From Clostridiales bacterium (GTDB lineage Bacteria > Bacillota > Clostridia > Christensenellales > CAG-138): a DNA stretch of 64,000 nt. Numbering within the stretch: the first letter of the stretch is position 1; every line of letters starts with the position of its first letter. The stretch spans positions 1 to 64,000 of the forward strand of contig JAILRE010000050.1 of assembly GCA_024698505.1 (NCBI GenBank), written 5' to 3'. The notes beneath the pieces were generated by a model. It did no database searches and was not told where the DNA came from. It was given only the letters and a program-made list of their open reading frames with translations. Positions 1 to 9,176 of this stretch are shown here, piece by piece. Both the position numbers and the translations under genes were made by a program.

Positions 1-155
1 AAGGATAAACAGCCTCAAAAGGTATCTTTTTGCGCCGTGCTGCGTTAAAAATGCTCGGAAGACGGCTAACGGGTATTCCTGCGCTTTTCGCCTTGCCCGG
101 CACAAAAATCTCCTCTTTTGAGACGCTTCGCGGTTTTCAGCTTAAAAACGAATGA

Positions 156-187
156 AAGATCCGGGGATATCGCTATCCCCGGATCTT
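156..187 (+). terminator. Intrinsic terminator-like hairpin
   Basis: Perfect inverted repeat AAGATCCGGGGATA-TCGC-TATCCCCGGATCTT followed by T-rich sequence. Confidence 0.7.
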
Positions 188-281
188 ATTTATTCGTTGA
201 GTTTTTTTCGGCTGAAAACCTGCATCTCCTTAAGTGAATGCACCCTTGAGCGCTTTTTGTGTTATTCTTCCCCTCCCCCAT

Positions 282-311
282 GTCATTTTGAAAAGCTTAT
301 GCTCATATCCT
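282..311 (+). promoter_or_regulatory. Candidate sigma-E-type promoter of spoIVA
   Basis: GTCATTTT - 14 nt - CATATCCT, resembling Bacillus sigma-E -35/-10 elements, about 40 nt upstream of the spoIVA ATG. Confidence 0.45.
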
Positions 312-349
312 TTTATTGCCATATATGAAAAGCTGAAGGGAGATACCTG

Positions 350-1834
350 ATGGAAAGAGCGGAGCTTTACCGTGATATAGCAAAGAGGACGCAGGGAGAT
401 ATCTATATAGGCGTAGTCGGCCCGGTCAGGACCGGAAAATCGACGTTCATAAAACGCTTTATGGATACCCTCGTCATCCCCGAGATAGATAACGAATACG
501 TTCGCAGACGGGTTATTGACGAGCTGCCCCAGAGCGGGTCGGGAAAAACGGTTATGACGACTCAGCCGAAGTTCGTCCCAAACGACGCCGTTAACATAAG
601 ACTGGGCGACGATGAGAACACGGAGCTTTCCGTAAGAATGATCGACTGCGTTGGGTACATGGTCGAAGGCGCTTTGGGCGGCGAGGAACAGGATATGCCA
701 AGGATGGTCCGTACGCCCTGGTTCGACAGGGACATCCCCTTTGACGAAGCCGCCGAGATAGGTACGCGCAAGGTCATAGTCGAACACTCTACGGTGGGCA
801 TAGTCGTTTTGACGGACGGAAGCATAACGGGCATCGAAAGAAAGGCCTATGCGGAAGCCGAAGAAAAGGTTTTCGCGGAGATCAAAAAAGCGGGAAAGCC
901 GTTTGCCGTAGTGCTGAACAGCACGGATCCCGCAAGCGAAAACGCGAAGCGATACGCCGAGGAGATCGAAAAGAGATACGGCGTCAAGGCGCTGCCGCTC
1001 GACGTTATGAATATGAGCGCGGACGGTATCAACGAACTGCTTTACAATCTCCTGCTCGACTTCCCGATAAGAACCGTATCGGTAGAGCTTCCCTCATGGC
1101 TGAGATCGCTCGGAGCAGAGCACCCGATCATAAAGGATCTCATCGAAAGGCTGAGAAACGAAATACCTTCCGTATCGAAAATGAGGGATCACGCTCTCAT
1201 TGGCGATGCATTGACGGGTACTGAGTATTTCGAAGCTCCCGAGCTTGTAAGGCTGACACCGGGAGACGGCTGCGCGCAATACAGGCTGACTCCGTACGAA
1301 AGCGTCTATTACGGAGTACTGAGCGAGGAATGCGGCTTTGAGATAAGGAACCAGGCCGAGCTTATGACCTCGCTGAAGGAATTTGCCGCGGCTAAACGTG
1401 AGTACGACAGATACTCTTTTGCGATAAAGACCGCAAACGAATTCGGCTACGGGCTCGTTCCGCCTCAGATAGACGAGATGCAGCTCGACAAGCCTGAGAT
1501 GATAAAGCAGGGCAACCGATTCGGAGTACGGCTCAAAGCGCACGCATCCGGTCTGCATATAATAAGGGTGGATATCGAAAGCGAAGTCAATCCCCTCGTC
1601 GGAACAGCCGAGCAGGGCGAGGAGCTTGCGGGTTATCTTATGAACAAATTCGAAACGAAGCCCGAGGAGATCTGGACGACGAACATATTCGGCAAGCCCA
1701 TCTACGATCTTGTTAAAGACGGCATGACGGGAAAGATAAACAATCTGCCGCCCGACGTTCAGATGCGCCTGAGAGACACGATAAACCGCATGGTGAACGA
1801 TGGCTGCAACGGGCTTATATGTATTCTGCTTTAA
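350..1834 (+). CDS. spoIVA: Stage IV sporulation protein A (spore coat morphogenetic ATPase)
   Basis: Start MERAELYRDIAKRTQGDIYIGVVGPVRTGKSTFIKRFMD with P-loop GPVRTGKS; full length 494 aa; SD gaaggga. Confidence 0.96.
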   Translation: MERAELYRDIAKRTQGDIYIGVVGPVRTGKSTFIKRFMDTLVIPEIDNEYVRRRVIDELPQSGSGKTVMTTQPKFVPNDAVNIRLGDDENTELSVRMIDCVGYMVEGALGGEEQDMPRMVRTPWFDRDIPFDEAAEIGTRKVIVEHSTVGIVVLTDGSITGIERKAYAEAEEKVFAEIKKAGKPFAVVLNSTDPASENAKRYAEEIEKRYGVKALPLDVMNMSADGINELLYNLLLDFPIRTVSVELPSWLRSLGAEHPIIKDLIERLRNEIPSVSKMRDHALIGDALTGTEYFEAPELVRLTPGDGCAQYRLTPYESVYYGVLSEECGFEIRNQAELMTSLKEFAAAKREYDRYSFAIKTANEFGYGLVPPQIDEMQLDKPEMIKQGNRFGVRLKAHASGLHIIRVDIESEVNPLVGTAEQGEELAGYLMNKFETKPEEIWTTNIFGKPIYDLVKDGMTGKINNLPPDVQMRLRDTINRMVNDGCNGLICILL

Positions 1835-1835
1835 C

Positions 1836-1866
1836 AAAAAGACGCTCCTTTAGGGAGCGTCTTTTT
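1836..1866. terminator. Bidirectional terminator between convergent spoIVA and pfkA
   Basis: AAAAAGACGCTCC-TTTA-GGGAGCGTCTTTTT. Confidence 0.85.
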
Positions 1867-1877
1867 GAATAATCCAA

Positions 1878-2840
1878 TCAGAACTTCGCCATCATCTCGT
1901 TGAGCTCGTAAAGCTTGCTGTCGAACTCGTCCTTGATCTCGATAGCTTCATCAAGGGGAACGTCATATATGGTGTTATGCCTAATGCCTACGGCTCTGCC
2001 TGCCTTGCCTTCGACGAGGAGCTCAACGGCGCGCTCGCCGAGCCTGGCCGCAAGCACGCGGTCGAACGCGGAGGGATTGCCTCCCCTCTGTATGTAGCCG
2101 AGCACGGTAGCCTTGATCTCAACGTCGGTATGCTCGCGGACGTACTTAACGAAATCCTCCGCCTTGCCGGCGCCTTCCGCGATCATTACGATGCTGGTGA
2201 GCTTGCCCCTGAGCTTATTTTGCTCAAGACGGTTCGCGGCGTCCTCCCAGGAGATCGGCACTTCGGGAACGATTATAAGATCGGCCGCGCCGCCGATGCC
2301 GGCCCAAAGCGCGATATCGCCGCAGTTCCTTCCCATGACCTCGATAACGCCAACGCGGTCATGCGCGCGCATCGTATCCCTGATCTTGTAGATCTCGTTG
2401 GTGACGTTGTTGACCGCGGTATCGAAGCCGATAGTGAAATCGGTATAGCCCATGTCGTTATCGATAGTTCCGGGAATGCCGATAGTCGGTATGCCGCGCT
2501 TGACGAGCTCCATGCTTCCGCGGAAGCTGCCGTCGCCGCCGATAACAACAAGGCCCTCGATGCCGTAGGCCTTGATCACGGAAATGGCCTTCTTTATTCC
2601 GGCCTCCGTTTTGAAGTCCTCGCTCCTTGCGGTACGAAGTATAGTGCCGCCTTTATGCATCTTGTTCTCAACGTCCTCATGGGTAAGGTAATCCACCCTG
2701 CCCTCAATGAGTCCTTTGTAGCCGTGGTAGATGCCCATTACCTGCAGTCCCATTGCCACGCCCGTTTTGAATACGGAACGGATAGCGCAGTTCATGCCCG
2801 GAGTATCGCCGCCGCTCGTTAAAACACCGATCCTTTTCAT
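1878..2840 (-). CDS. pfkA: 6-phosphofructokinase (ATP-type)
   Basis: MKRIGVLTSGGDTPGMNCAIR, GGDGSFRG and GIPGTIDND motifs. Confidence 0.96.
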   Translation of the reverse strand: MKRIGVLTSGGDTPGMNCAIRSVFKTGVAMGLQVMGIYHGYKGLIEGRVDYLTHEDVENKMHKGGTILRTARSEDFKTEAGIKKAISVIKAYGIEGLVVIGGDGSFRGSMELVKRGIPTIGIPGTIDNDMGYTDFTIGFDTAVNNVTNEIYKIRDTMRAHDRVGVIEVMGRNCGDIALWAGIGGAADLIIVPEVPISWEDAANRLEQNKLRGKLTSIVMIAEGAGKAEDFVKYVREHTDVEIKATVLGYIQRGGNPSAFDRVLAARLGERAVELLVEGKAGRAVGIRHNTIYDVPLDEAIEIKDEFDSKLYELNEMMAKF

Positions 2841-2877
2841 AAGTTCCGCCTTTCCTAAGCGATGGAGTTGCCGTCGT

Positions 2878-5800
2878 TTATTTTAATTTAATGAATTTCA
2901 CGTTGTCATGCCCAAGCAGGTTTTCCGCCACTTCGATAAGGGCGGCAGACCCGCTCACGCAAAGCTCCCTCGGAGCAAGCTGCTGTTTGCCCGTGGTCGA
3001 ATCGAAGAATATGACCTCATGCTCGCCGGGGTATCTGCGAAGAACGGATACTATGCGATCCTTCTTCTGCATGTTATCGGCTGTGAACCTGAGGTAAAGC
3101 CTGTATCTCTCCGTTTTCTCAAGAGGAGCAAGCTCGTCGATCATGACGGTATTGGCCTTATCCTCACGCATGGAGAGCCTGCCCGTTACCTTGACGGGTT
3201 TCTCTTCGGCGAAGAGCTCGCGGTATTTGGAATAGACCGTCGGGAACGCCGCGAATTCGACCTGTCCCGTCATATCCTCGACGACGCCGTAAGCCATCAT
3301 TCCGTTTCCGGCTTTGGTCTGCCTCGTCCTCACTCCCCCGAGTATCCCCGCGAAGGTGACTCTCTCGTTATCCTGCAGGCCGGAGCTTCCGTCCGCTTCG
3401 GAGAGCCGTTTGCAGTCGGTCTTCAGCAGGCGTATCGCGGACTCGTACTCCATGAGAGGATGCCCGCTGATGTAAATGCCGAGAGCCTCCTTCTCCATGG
3501 AGAGAAGATCGTTTATCGAATACTCGTCCGAGCTTGCGGGAGCGGAAGCCCTCTTTACGGAAGGCTCGTCGGATGAGAACATATCGAAGAGCGACATCTG
3601 CCCTGATTCGAGGCGTTTCTTCTCCGCCGCGGCGGCACTCATCTCATCCTCGTAATTCTGCATGAGCCAAAGCCTTGTAACGCCCATGCCGTTAAAACAT
3701 CCGGCTTTTATAAGGCCTTCTATCATGCGCTTGTTGATGCCGTCCGTCCTCATCAGGAAATCGTTGAAATCCTTGAAGGGGCCGTTCGCTTTGCGCTCCT
3801 TCAGCATTTCGGCCATCGCTTCCTCGCCGACGTTCCTGATGGCGACGAGGCCGAATCTTATGGCGCCGTCTTCAACGGTGAAATGCGGCTCCGATCTGTT
3901 AATATCGGGGGGCAGTATCTTTATGCCGCGCTTGCGGCAATAATAGATGTAGTCTGCGATCTTATCCGCCGAACCGATGAAGCTGTTTATGAGAGCCGTC
4001 ATCATCTCAACGGGATAATAATATTTGAGATACGCCGTCCTGTAAGCGACGACGGCGTAGCAGGCCGCGTGCGCTTTATTGAACGCGTAGGAGGCAAAGT
4101 CCATCATCTCGTCGAATATTTTGTTTGCGATCTTCGCGGGGATGCCGTTCCTTACCGCGCCGGGGACTTCGACGGTGCCGTCCTCTCTTATGATGCCGTT
4201 TATGAAGTTCTCCCTCTCCTTCTCCATCACGTCATGCTTCTTTTTGCTCATGGCGCGCCTTATAAGGTCGCTCCTGCCGTAGGAATAACCGGCAAGATCG
4301 CGGACGATCTGCATGACCTGCTCCTGGTAGACCATGCAGCCGTAAGTCGTGGAGAGTATGGGACGGAGCTTTTCGTGCTCGTACGTGACGCTGTTTATAT
4401 CGTGCTTGCCCTCGAGATACCTGGGTATCTGCTCCATGGGGCCGGGCCTGAACAGGGCGATGCCGGCGATTATATCCTCGAAGCAGCTCGGTTTCATCTG
4501 CATCATGAAATTCGTCATGCCGGCGGACTCAAGCTGGAATATGCCGATAGTATCGCCGGAGCAGATGAGATCGTAAACGTTCTTATCGTCGAAGCCGAGC
4601 CTCGGGAAATCGGGCGCGGAGAGCCCTCTCTTTTTTATAAACTCACAGCAGTCGTGGATAACCGTAAGCGTGCGAAGCCCAAGGAAATCCATTTTGAGCA
4701 TGCCGAGAGCTTCGAGCGTGCCCATCGGATACTGTGTCGTTATGGAATCCTCATTCCTCTGCAGGGGGACGAGCTCCATGGTCGGAACGGACGAGATGAC
4801 GACGCCCGCGGCGTGAGTGGAGGCGTGCCTCGGCAAGCCCTCGAGCTTCATGGAAAGCTCCATGAGCTTTTTATACGTCTCGTTGCTCTCGGTAAGCTCC
4901 TTGAGCTCGGGAACCATCTCCAGCGCCTGCGAGAGCGTTATTTTCAATATCTGCGGTATAAGCTTCGCGATCTTATCGACCTCGTTATACGGGATCCTGA
5001 GCACTCTGCCGACGTCCCTGACGACGCCCCTTGCGGCCATCGTACCGAAGGTTATAATCTGGGCGACGTGATCCGCGCCGTACTTTCTTACGACGTAGTC
5101 TATGACCTCCTGCCTGCGTTCGAAGCAGAAGTCGACGTCTATATCGGGCATGGTTATCCTCTCGGGGTTAAGGAACCTTTCGAAGAGGAGGCTGTATTTT
5201 ATCGGATCGAGATCGGTTATATCGAGCGTGTACGCTACGATCGATGCGGCGCCGCTTCCCCTGCCGGGGCCGACGGGTATTCCGTGAGTTTTGGCGTAAT
5301 GGATGAAATCCCATACGATGAGGAAGTAATCTACGAAGCCCATCTTGGAGATAACGCCTATCTCGTATTCGAGCCTGTCGACGTACTCCTTCCCCGGATG
5401 ATCGCCGAAGCGCTTCTTCATGCCCTCGGCGCAGAGCTGCCTCAAATACTGCTCGTGATCCATGTTGCCGGGCGTTGTAAACTCGGGCAGGTGCCTTCCT
5501 CCGAGCTCGATCTCAAGATCGCACTTTGCCGCGACCTCGGCCGTATTGTCTATCGCATACTCGTAACCGGAGAAGCGCTTTCGCATCTCCTCCTCGGATT
5601 TGACGTAGAACTCCTCCGCATACATCTTCATGCGGTCGGTCTCGTCGACGAAATGACCGGTCTGTATGCAAAGCAGCGCATCCTGCGCCTCGGCGTCCTC
5701 TTTGCGGACGTAATGGATATCGTTCGTGGCGACGGTCTTTATGCCAAGCTCCTTAGCAAGCGCGTCAAGACGCGGCAGAACGACCTGCTGTTCGGGCAGA

Positions 5801-6324
5801 CCGTGATTCTGAAGCTCGATATAAAAATCATCGCCGAAGGCGGCCTTCAATCTCAGCGCAAGCTTTTTCGCATCCTCGAACTGTTCGTTGAGGAGATACT
5901 GCGGGATGTCGCCAGCCAAACATGCGGATAGGCAGATGAGCCCTTCGCGGTATTTTTCAAGCAGATCGTAATCGATCCTGGGCTTATAATAGAAGCCGTC
6001 GACGAAGGCTATGGATGAAAGCCTCATCAGGTTCTTATAGCCCTGCTGATTTTTGCAGAGAAGAATGAGATGCGCGTGATCCCTCGCCGTGGGAGGATCG
6101 TAAATGCTCTTCTTGGAGACGTACGCCTCCATGCCGATAATGGGTTTTACTCCCTTTTTCCTGCACGCGTTATAGAAATCGATAACGCCGTACATACAGC
6201 CGTGATCGGTTATCGCAAGCGAATCCATGCCAAGCTCGGCGGCCCTTGAAACAAGGTCGTCGATCCTCGAAGCTCCGTCGAGCAGGCTGTATTCGGTATG
6301 TACGTGCAGATGGGTAAAGCTCAT
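2878..6324 (-). CDS. dnaE: DNA polymerase III subunit alpha
   Basis: PHP start MSFTHLHVHTEYSLLDGA; PDIDVDF motif; 1148 aa. Confidence 0.97.
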   Translation of the reverse strand: MSFTHLHVHTEYSLLDGASRIDDLVSRAAELGMDSLAITDHGCMYGVIDFYNACRKKGVKPIIGMEAYVSKKSIYDPPTARDHAHLILLCKNQQGYKNLMRLSSIAFVDGFYYKPRIDYDLLEKYREGLICLSACLAGDIPQYLLNEQFEDAKKLALRLKAAFGDDFYIELQNHGLPEQQVVLPRLDALAKELGIKTVATNDIHYVRKEDAEAQDALLCIQTGHFVDETDRMKMYAEEFYVKSEEEMRKRFSGYEYAIDNTAEVAAKCDLEIELGGRHLPEFTTPGNMDHEQYLRQLCAEGMKKRFGDHPGKEYVDRLEYEIGVISKMGFVDYFLIVWDFIHYAKTHGIPVGPGRGSGAASIVAYTLDITDLDPIKYSLLFERFLNPERITMPDIDVDFCFERRQEVIDYVVRKYGADHVAQIITFGTMAARGVVRDVGRVLRIPYNEVDKIAKLIPQILKITLSQALEMVPELKELTESNETYKKLMELSMKLEGLPRHASTHAAGVVISSVPTMELVPLQRNEDSITTQYPMGTLEALGMLKMDFLGLRTLTVIHDCCEFIKKRGLSAPDFPRLGFDDKNVYDLICSGDTIGIFQLESAGMTNFMMQMKPSCFEDIIAGIALFRPGPMEQIPRYLEGKHDINSVTYEHEKLRPILSTTYGCMVYQEQVMQIVRDLAGYSYGRSDLIRRAMSKKKHDVMEKERENFINGIIREDGTVEVPGAVRNGIPAKIANKIFDEMMDFASYAFNKAHAACYAVVAYRTAYLKYYYPVEMMTALINSFIGSADKIADYIYYCRKRGIKILPPDINRSEPHFTVEDGAIRFGLVAIRNVGEEAMAEMLKERKANGPFKDFNDFLMRTDGINKRMIEGLIKAGCFNGMGVTRLWLMQNYEDEMSAAAAEKKRLESGQMSLFDMFSSDEPSVKRASAPASSDEYSINDLLSMEKEALGIYISGHPLMEYESAIRLLKTDCKRLSEADGSSGLQDNERVTFAGILGGVRTRQTKAGNGMMAYGVVEDMTGQVEFAAFPTVYSKYRELFAEEKPVKVTGRLSMREDKANTVMIDELAPLEKTERYRLYLRFTADNMQKKDRIVSVLRRYPGEHEVIFFDSTTGKQQLAPRELCVSGSAALIEVAENLLGHDNVKFIKLK

Positions 6325-7280
6325 TTTCCGTCTCCGATCCTCGAACCGCTCCTAATATCGGCGGCAAGGGCTTGAATCTTTTTGAGTCTGTAATTAACTG
6401 CGGATCTGCCGATGCCGACCTTTTCAGCAAGCTCTGTAAGCGTAAGTTCGGGATTCGCCATCCTCGCCTCTGCTACCTCGTAAAGCTCTTCCGACAGGCA
6501 ATCGACGCCGAGCTCGCATATTATGAGCTTTATATCCTCGACCTGGGCGGTGGAAGCTTTGGCGGCCTTCTCCATATTGGCAACAAGGCAGTTGACCTCG
6601 CGATTGCTGTTATTGGCGGCTTCCCTGATCATGCGGCCGTCCCTGACCGCGAGCATGGATTCGCCAGCGCCCATGAACGTAAGGAAATCCTCAACGGTAT
6701 CGCCGTTCTTCATGTATACGACCCAAAGGTTCTTCCGTTTCGAGACCTTGGGCGGGATGCCCCTTTCGGCAAGAAGCTTCGCGACCTTGGAGGCGACAGC
6801 CTCGTTCTTGAAGACCAATTCGGCATGACAGCCGGAGGACGGATCCGAAACAGAACCGCATGCGAGAAATACTCCCCTTATGAAAGCCCTGCAGGCGTGC
6901 TCGCTCTCGAGCCCGTCCGGGATACGGGTCTCAAAGCTCTTGTCTCCGTTTTCATCGAACGAGATAAGCCCCGCGTCCTCGCAAAGCTTGTCCGTGTCCT
7001 TTCCGTATAGGAATAGCTCCGTGTTCCTCGCATGAAGACGCTGATGGACGTTGAGCGAGATCTCGGGCTCGAGCTCATACGATTTTGCCGCAAGCTTGGC
7101 GATGAAATTGATGCACAGCGCGCTCTCGCTAACGTAATGAAGGCCCCATGTCCTGTGCTCCCTGGAATACTTGAGCGAAGCCGCGGCAAAAGTAGCGCCT
7201 GCAACGAGCTTCGCTCCGTCGGAGCCCCTTCTGAGCCTTACCTCGGTCAATTCGGTTTTGACTTCCTGAGAGAACGACAT
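6321..7280 (-). CDS. whiA: DNA-binding protein WhiA
   Basis: MSFSQEVKTEL start, C-terminal HTH NPELTLTELAEKVGIGRSAVNYRLKKI. Confidence 0.95.
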   Translation of the reverse strand: MSFSQEVKTELTEVRLRRGSDGAKLVAGATFAAASLKYSREHRTWGLHYVSESALCINFIAKLAAKSYELEPEISLNVHQRLHARNTELFLYGKDTDKLCEDAGLISFDENGDKSFETRIPDGLESEHACRAFIRGVFLACGSVSDPSSGCHAELVFKNEAVASKVAKLLAERGIPPKVSKRKNLWVVYMKNGDTVEDFLTFMGAGESMLAVRDGRMIREAANNSNREVNCLVANMEKAAKASTAQVEDIKLIICELGVDCLSEELYEVAEARMANPELTLTELAEKVGIGRSAVNYRLKKIQALAADIRSGSRIGDGK

Positions 7281-8155
7281 CAGCCTTCGAACCTTTCGGA
7301 GATGGATTCCGCCTCAATAACGAGATCTCGGTGCTGAATGGAGGTGTTGCGGAAACCGCGCATGTTCTCATACAGCGCTTCCGCCATGGCTACGGATCTG
7401 TGCCTGCCGCCCGTGCATCCGAAGCAGATCATAAGGCGGTGCTTGCCCTCCTTTTCGTAAGCGGGGATAAGATCCTTCAGCATTTCGGTAAGCTCACCGA
7501 GCTGCTTCCTTACAAGGGGATCGCTCATAACGTAATCGTAAACAGGCTTGTCTCGTCCGGAAAGATGCCTTAGAGAATCCTCATAGAAGGGATTTGCGGT
7601 ATAGCGCATGTCTATAACGATATCCGCGTTGAGCGGGATGCCGCGCTTGTAGCCGAAGCTCGTAATTACGAGCCTGAACAGATTCTCGCCGTTGGCGTTG
7701 ATGGCCTTTTCGATAACACGCTGCGTCTCCCTCGGGGACATATCGCTCGTATCGATAATGTAATTCGCGCGCTGCTTTATCGGCTCCAAAAGCTCTCGTT
7801 CGATAAGTATTCCCGCGAGAGGATCGTCGTGCATGGGATGACGGCGTCGCGTCTCGTTATAGCGGCGAAGAAGCACCTCGTTGGAGCAGTCGAGGAACAG
7901 AATCTCGTAGGGATCGTCGAGCATATCGAGAGTCTGGAACATCCTCTCCGTGCTGTAACGGAATACGGAGGTGCGGCAGTCGATAACGAGCGCGACACGC
8001 TCAACGGGCGGTTCGTTGCTCCTGCAGAGCTCGACGAAATTGCCCATCAGCCCGCTTGGCAGATTATCGACGCAAAGATAGCCCATATCCTCGAGCACGC
8101 GCAGCGCGCCCGATTTACCGGCTCCGCTCAATCCCGTTACGATAAGGATGTTCAT
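7280..8155 (-). CDS. rapZ: RNase adapter/nucleotide-binding protein RapZ (YvcJ)
   Basis: VTGLSGAGKSGALRVLEDMGYLCVDNLP and FGCTGGRHRSVAMAE motifs. Confidence 0.95.
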   Translation of the reverse strand: MNILIVTGLSGAGKSGALRVLEDMGYLCVDNLPSGLMGNFVELCRSNEPPVERVALVIDCRTSVFRYSTERMFQTLDMLDDPYEILFLDCSNEVLLRRYNETRRRHPMHDDPLAGILIERELLEPIKQRANYIIDTSDMSPRETQRVIEKAINANGENLFRLVITSFGYKRGIPLNADIVIDMRYTANPFYEDSLRHLSGRDKPVYDYVMSDPLVRKQLGELTEMLKDLIPAYEKEGKHRLMICFGCTGGRHRSVAMAEALYENMRGFRNTSIQHRDLVIEAESISERFEG

Positions 8156-8168
8156 TGGTATCTCCCGT

Positions 8169-9065
8169 TCAAAGTATTTTGACCTCAGGCTCGAGCCTGA
8201 CGCCGTATTTTTCGAATACTATATCCTGTACTTTTCTGATTAGTTCGAGCACGTCGCCCGACGTGGCGTTACCCGTGTTTATTATGAATCCCGCGTGCTT
8301 CTCGCTGACACGTGCGCCGCCGACGCTCATTCCCTTCAAGCCGGCGTTCTCAATAAGCGCTCCCGCAAAATGTCCTTCCGGCCTTTTGAAGGTGCTTCCC
8401 GCGGAAGGATAATTGACGGGCTGTTTCTCGCGCCTTCTCGCGGAATAATCATCCATGCGAGCTTTGGCTCCGCCGTCGTCCGGTGAAAGCTCAAATACCG
8501 CAGACAGAACTATACACTCGGGGTAAGCGTAAGGCGATAAACGGTAGCCCATAAGGGAAATATCCGCGTCTGTCGTTTTCAATTCGCCGTTCTCTATTAC
8601 GGTCAGCCTGCGAAGCGCCTGCTTTATCTCTCCGCCGTACGCGCCGGCGTTCATGGCTACCGCGCCTCCGACGGTCCCGGGGATCCCGGCCGCCCACTCG
8701 AGACCCATAAAACCGCATGCCACGGAGAACTTGGAAGCGGCCGCGAGCGAAGCGCCTCCTCCGCAAACGAGCGTGTTCCCGCAAAGCTTATACGAGCAAA
8801 GCTCTCCGCAAAGCTTTATAACGAGCATATCGAGGCCTTCGTCGCCTATCAGAAGATTGCTTCCGTTCCCTATCAGAAAATACGGAACGCCTTTATTTTG
8901 AGCAAAATGGATCAGCCCGACGGCCTCCGATTCGGTTTTGGGTTCGGCAAACAGGGCAATTTTACCGCCCGTTTTGAAGGTGGTGCAGTATTTGCCCTCC
9001 GTATCTTCACGGAAAGAGATCCCGTTTTCATTCAAGTATTCGATTGTTGAGGTAAAGTCGACCAT
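8169..9065 (-). CDS. murB: UDP-N-acetylmuramate dehydrogenase
   Basis: FKTGGKIALFAEP, AGIPGTVGGAVAMNAGAYGGE, YPSAGSTFKRPEGHFAGALIENAGLKG; internal ATG at 9065 preferred. Confidence 0.93.
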   Translation of the reverse strand: MVDFTSTIEYLNENGISFREDTEGKYCTTFKTGGKIALFAEPKTESEAVGLIHFAQNKGVPYFLIGNGSNLLIGDEGLDMLVIKLCGELCSYKLCGNTLVCGGGASLAAASKFSVACGFMGLEWAAGIPGTVGGAVAMNAGAYGGEIKQALRRLTVIENGELKTTDADISLMGYRLSPYAYPECIVLSAVFELSPDDGGAKARMDDYSARRREKQPVNYPSAGSTFKRPEGHFAGALIENAGLKGMSVGGARVSEKHAGFIINTGNATSGDVLELIRKVQDIVFEKYGVRLEPEVKIL

Positions 9066-9136
9066 CGGCCCTCGCCTTTCAAATATCATACCATGATAAT
9101 TATACTATCAATTAATTGCCAAGACAAGATTAAAAC

Positions 9137-9163
9137 GAAAAAAAGCCGGGGATGTTCCCCGGC
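9137..9163 (-). terminator. Terminator downstream of the 9177-10421 gene
   Basis: On the minus strand GCCGGGGAACATCCCCGGC followed by TTTTTTTT. Confidence 0.85.
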
Positions 9164-9176
9164 AAAATGAGAATGC

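Noticed and set aside
230-787. 185-aa minus-strand ORF overlapping the spoIVA start
   Set aside because: Overlaps spoIVA and its likely promoter; no recognisable features.
3883-5931. 682-aa plus-strand ORF antisense to dnaE
   Set aside because: No domain motifs, no SD, and fully covered by an unmistakable dnaE; treated as a codon-bias artefact.
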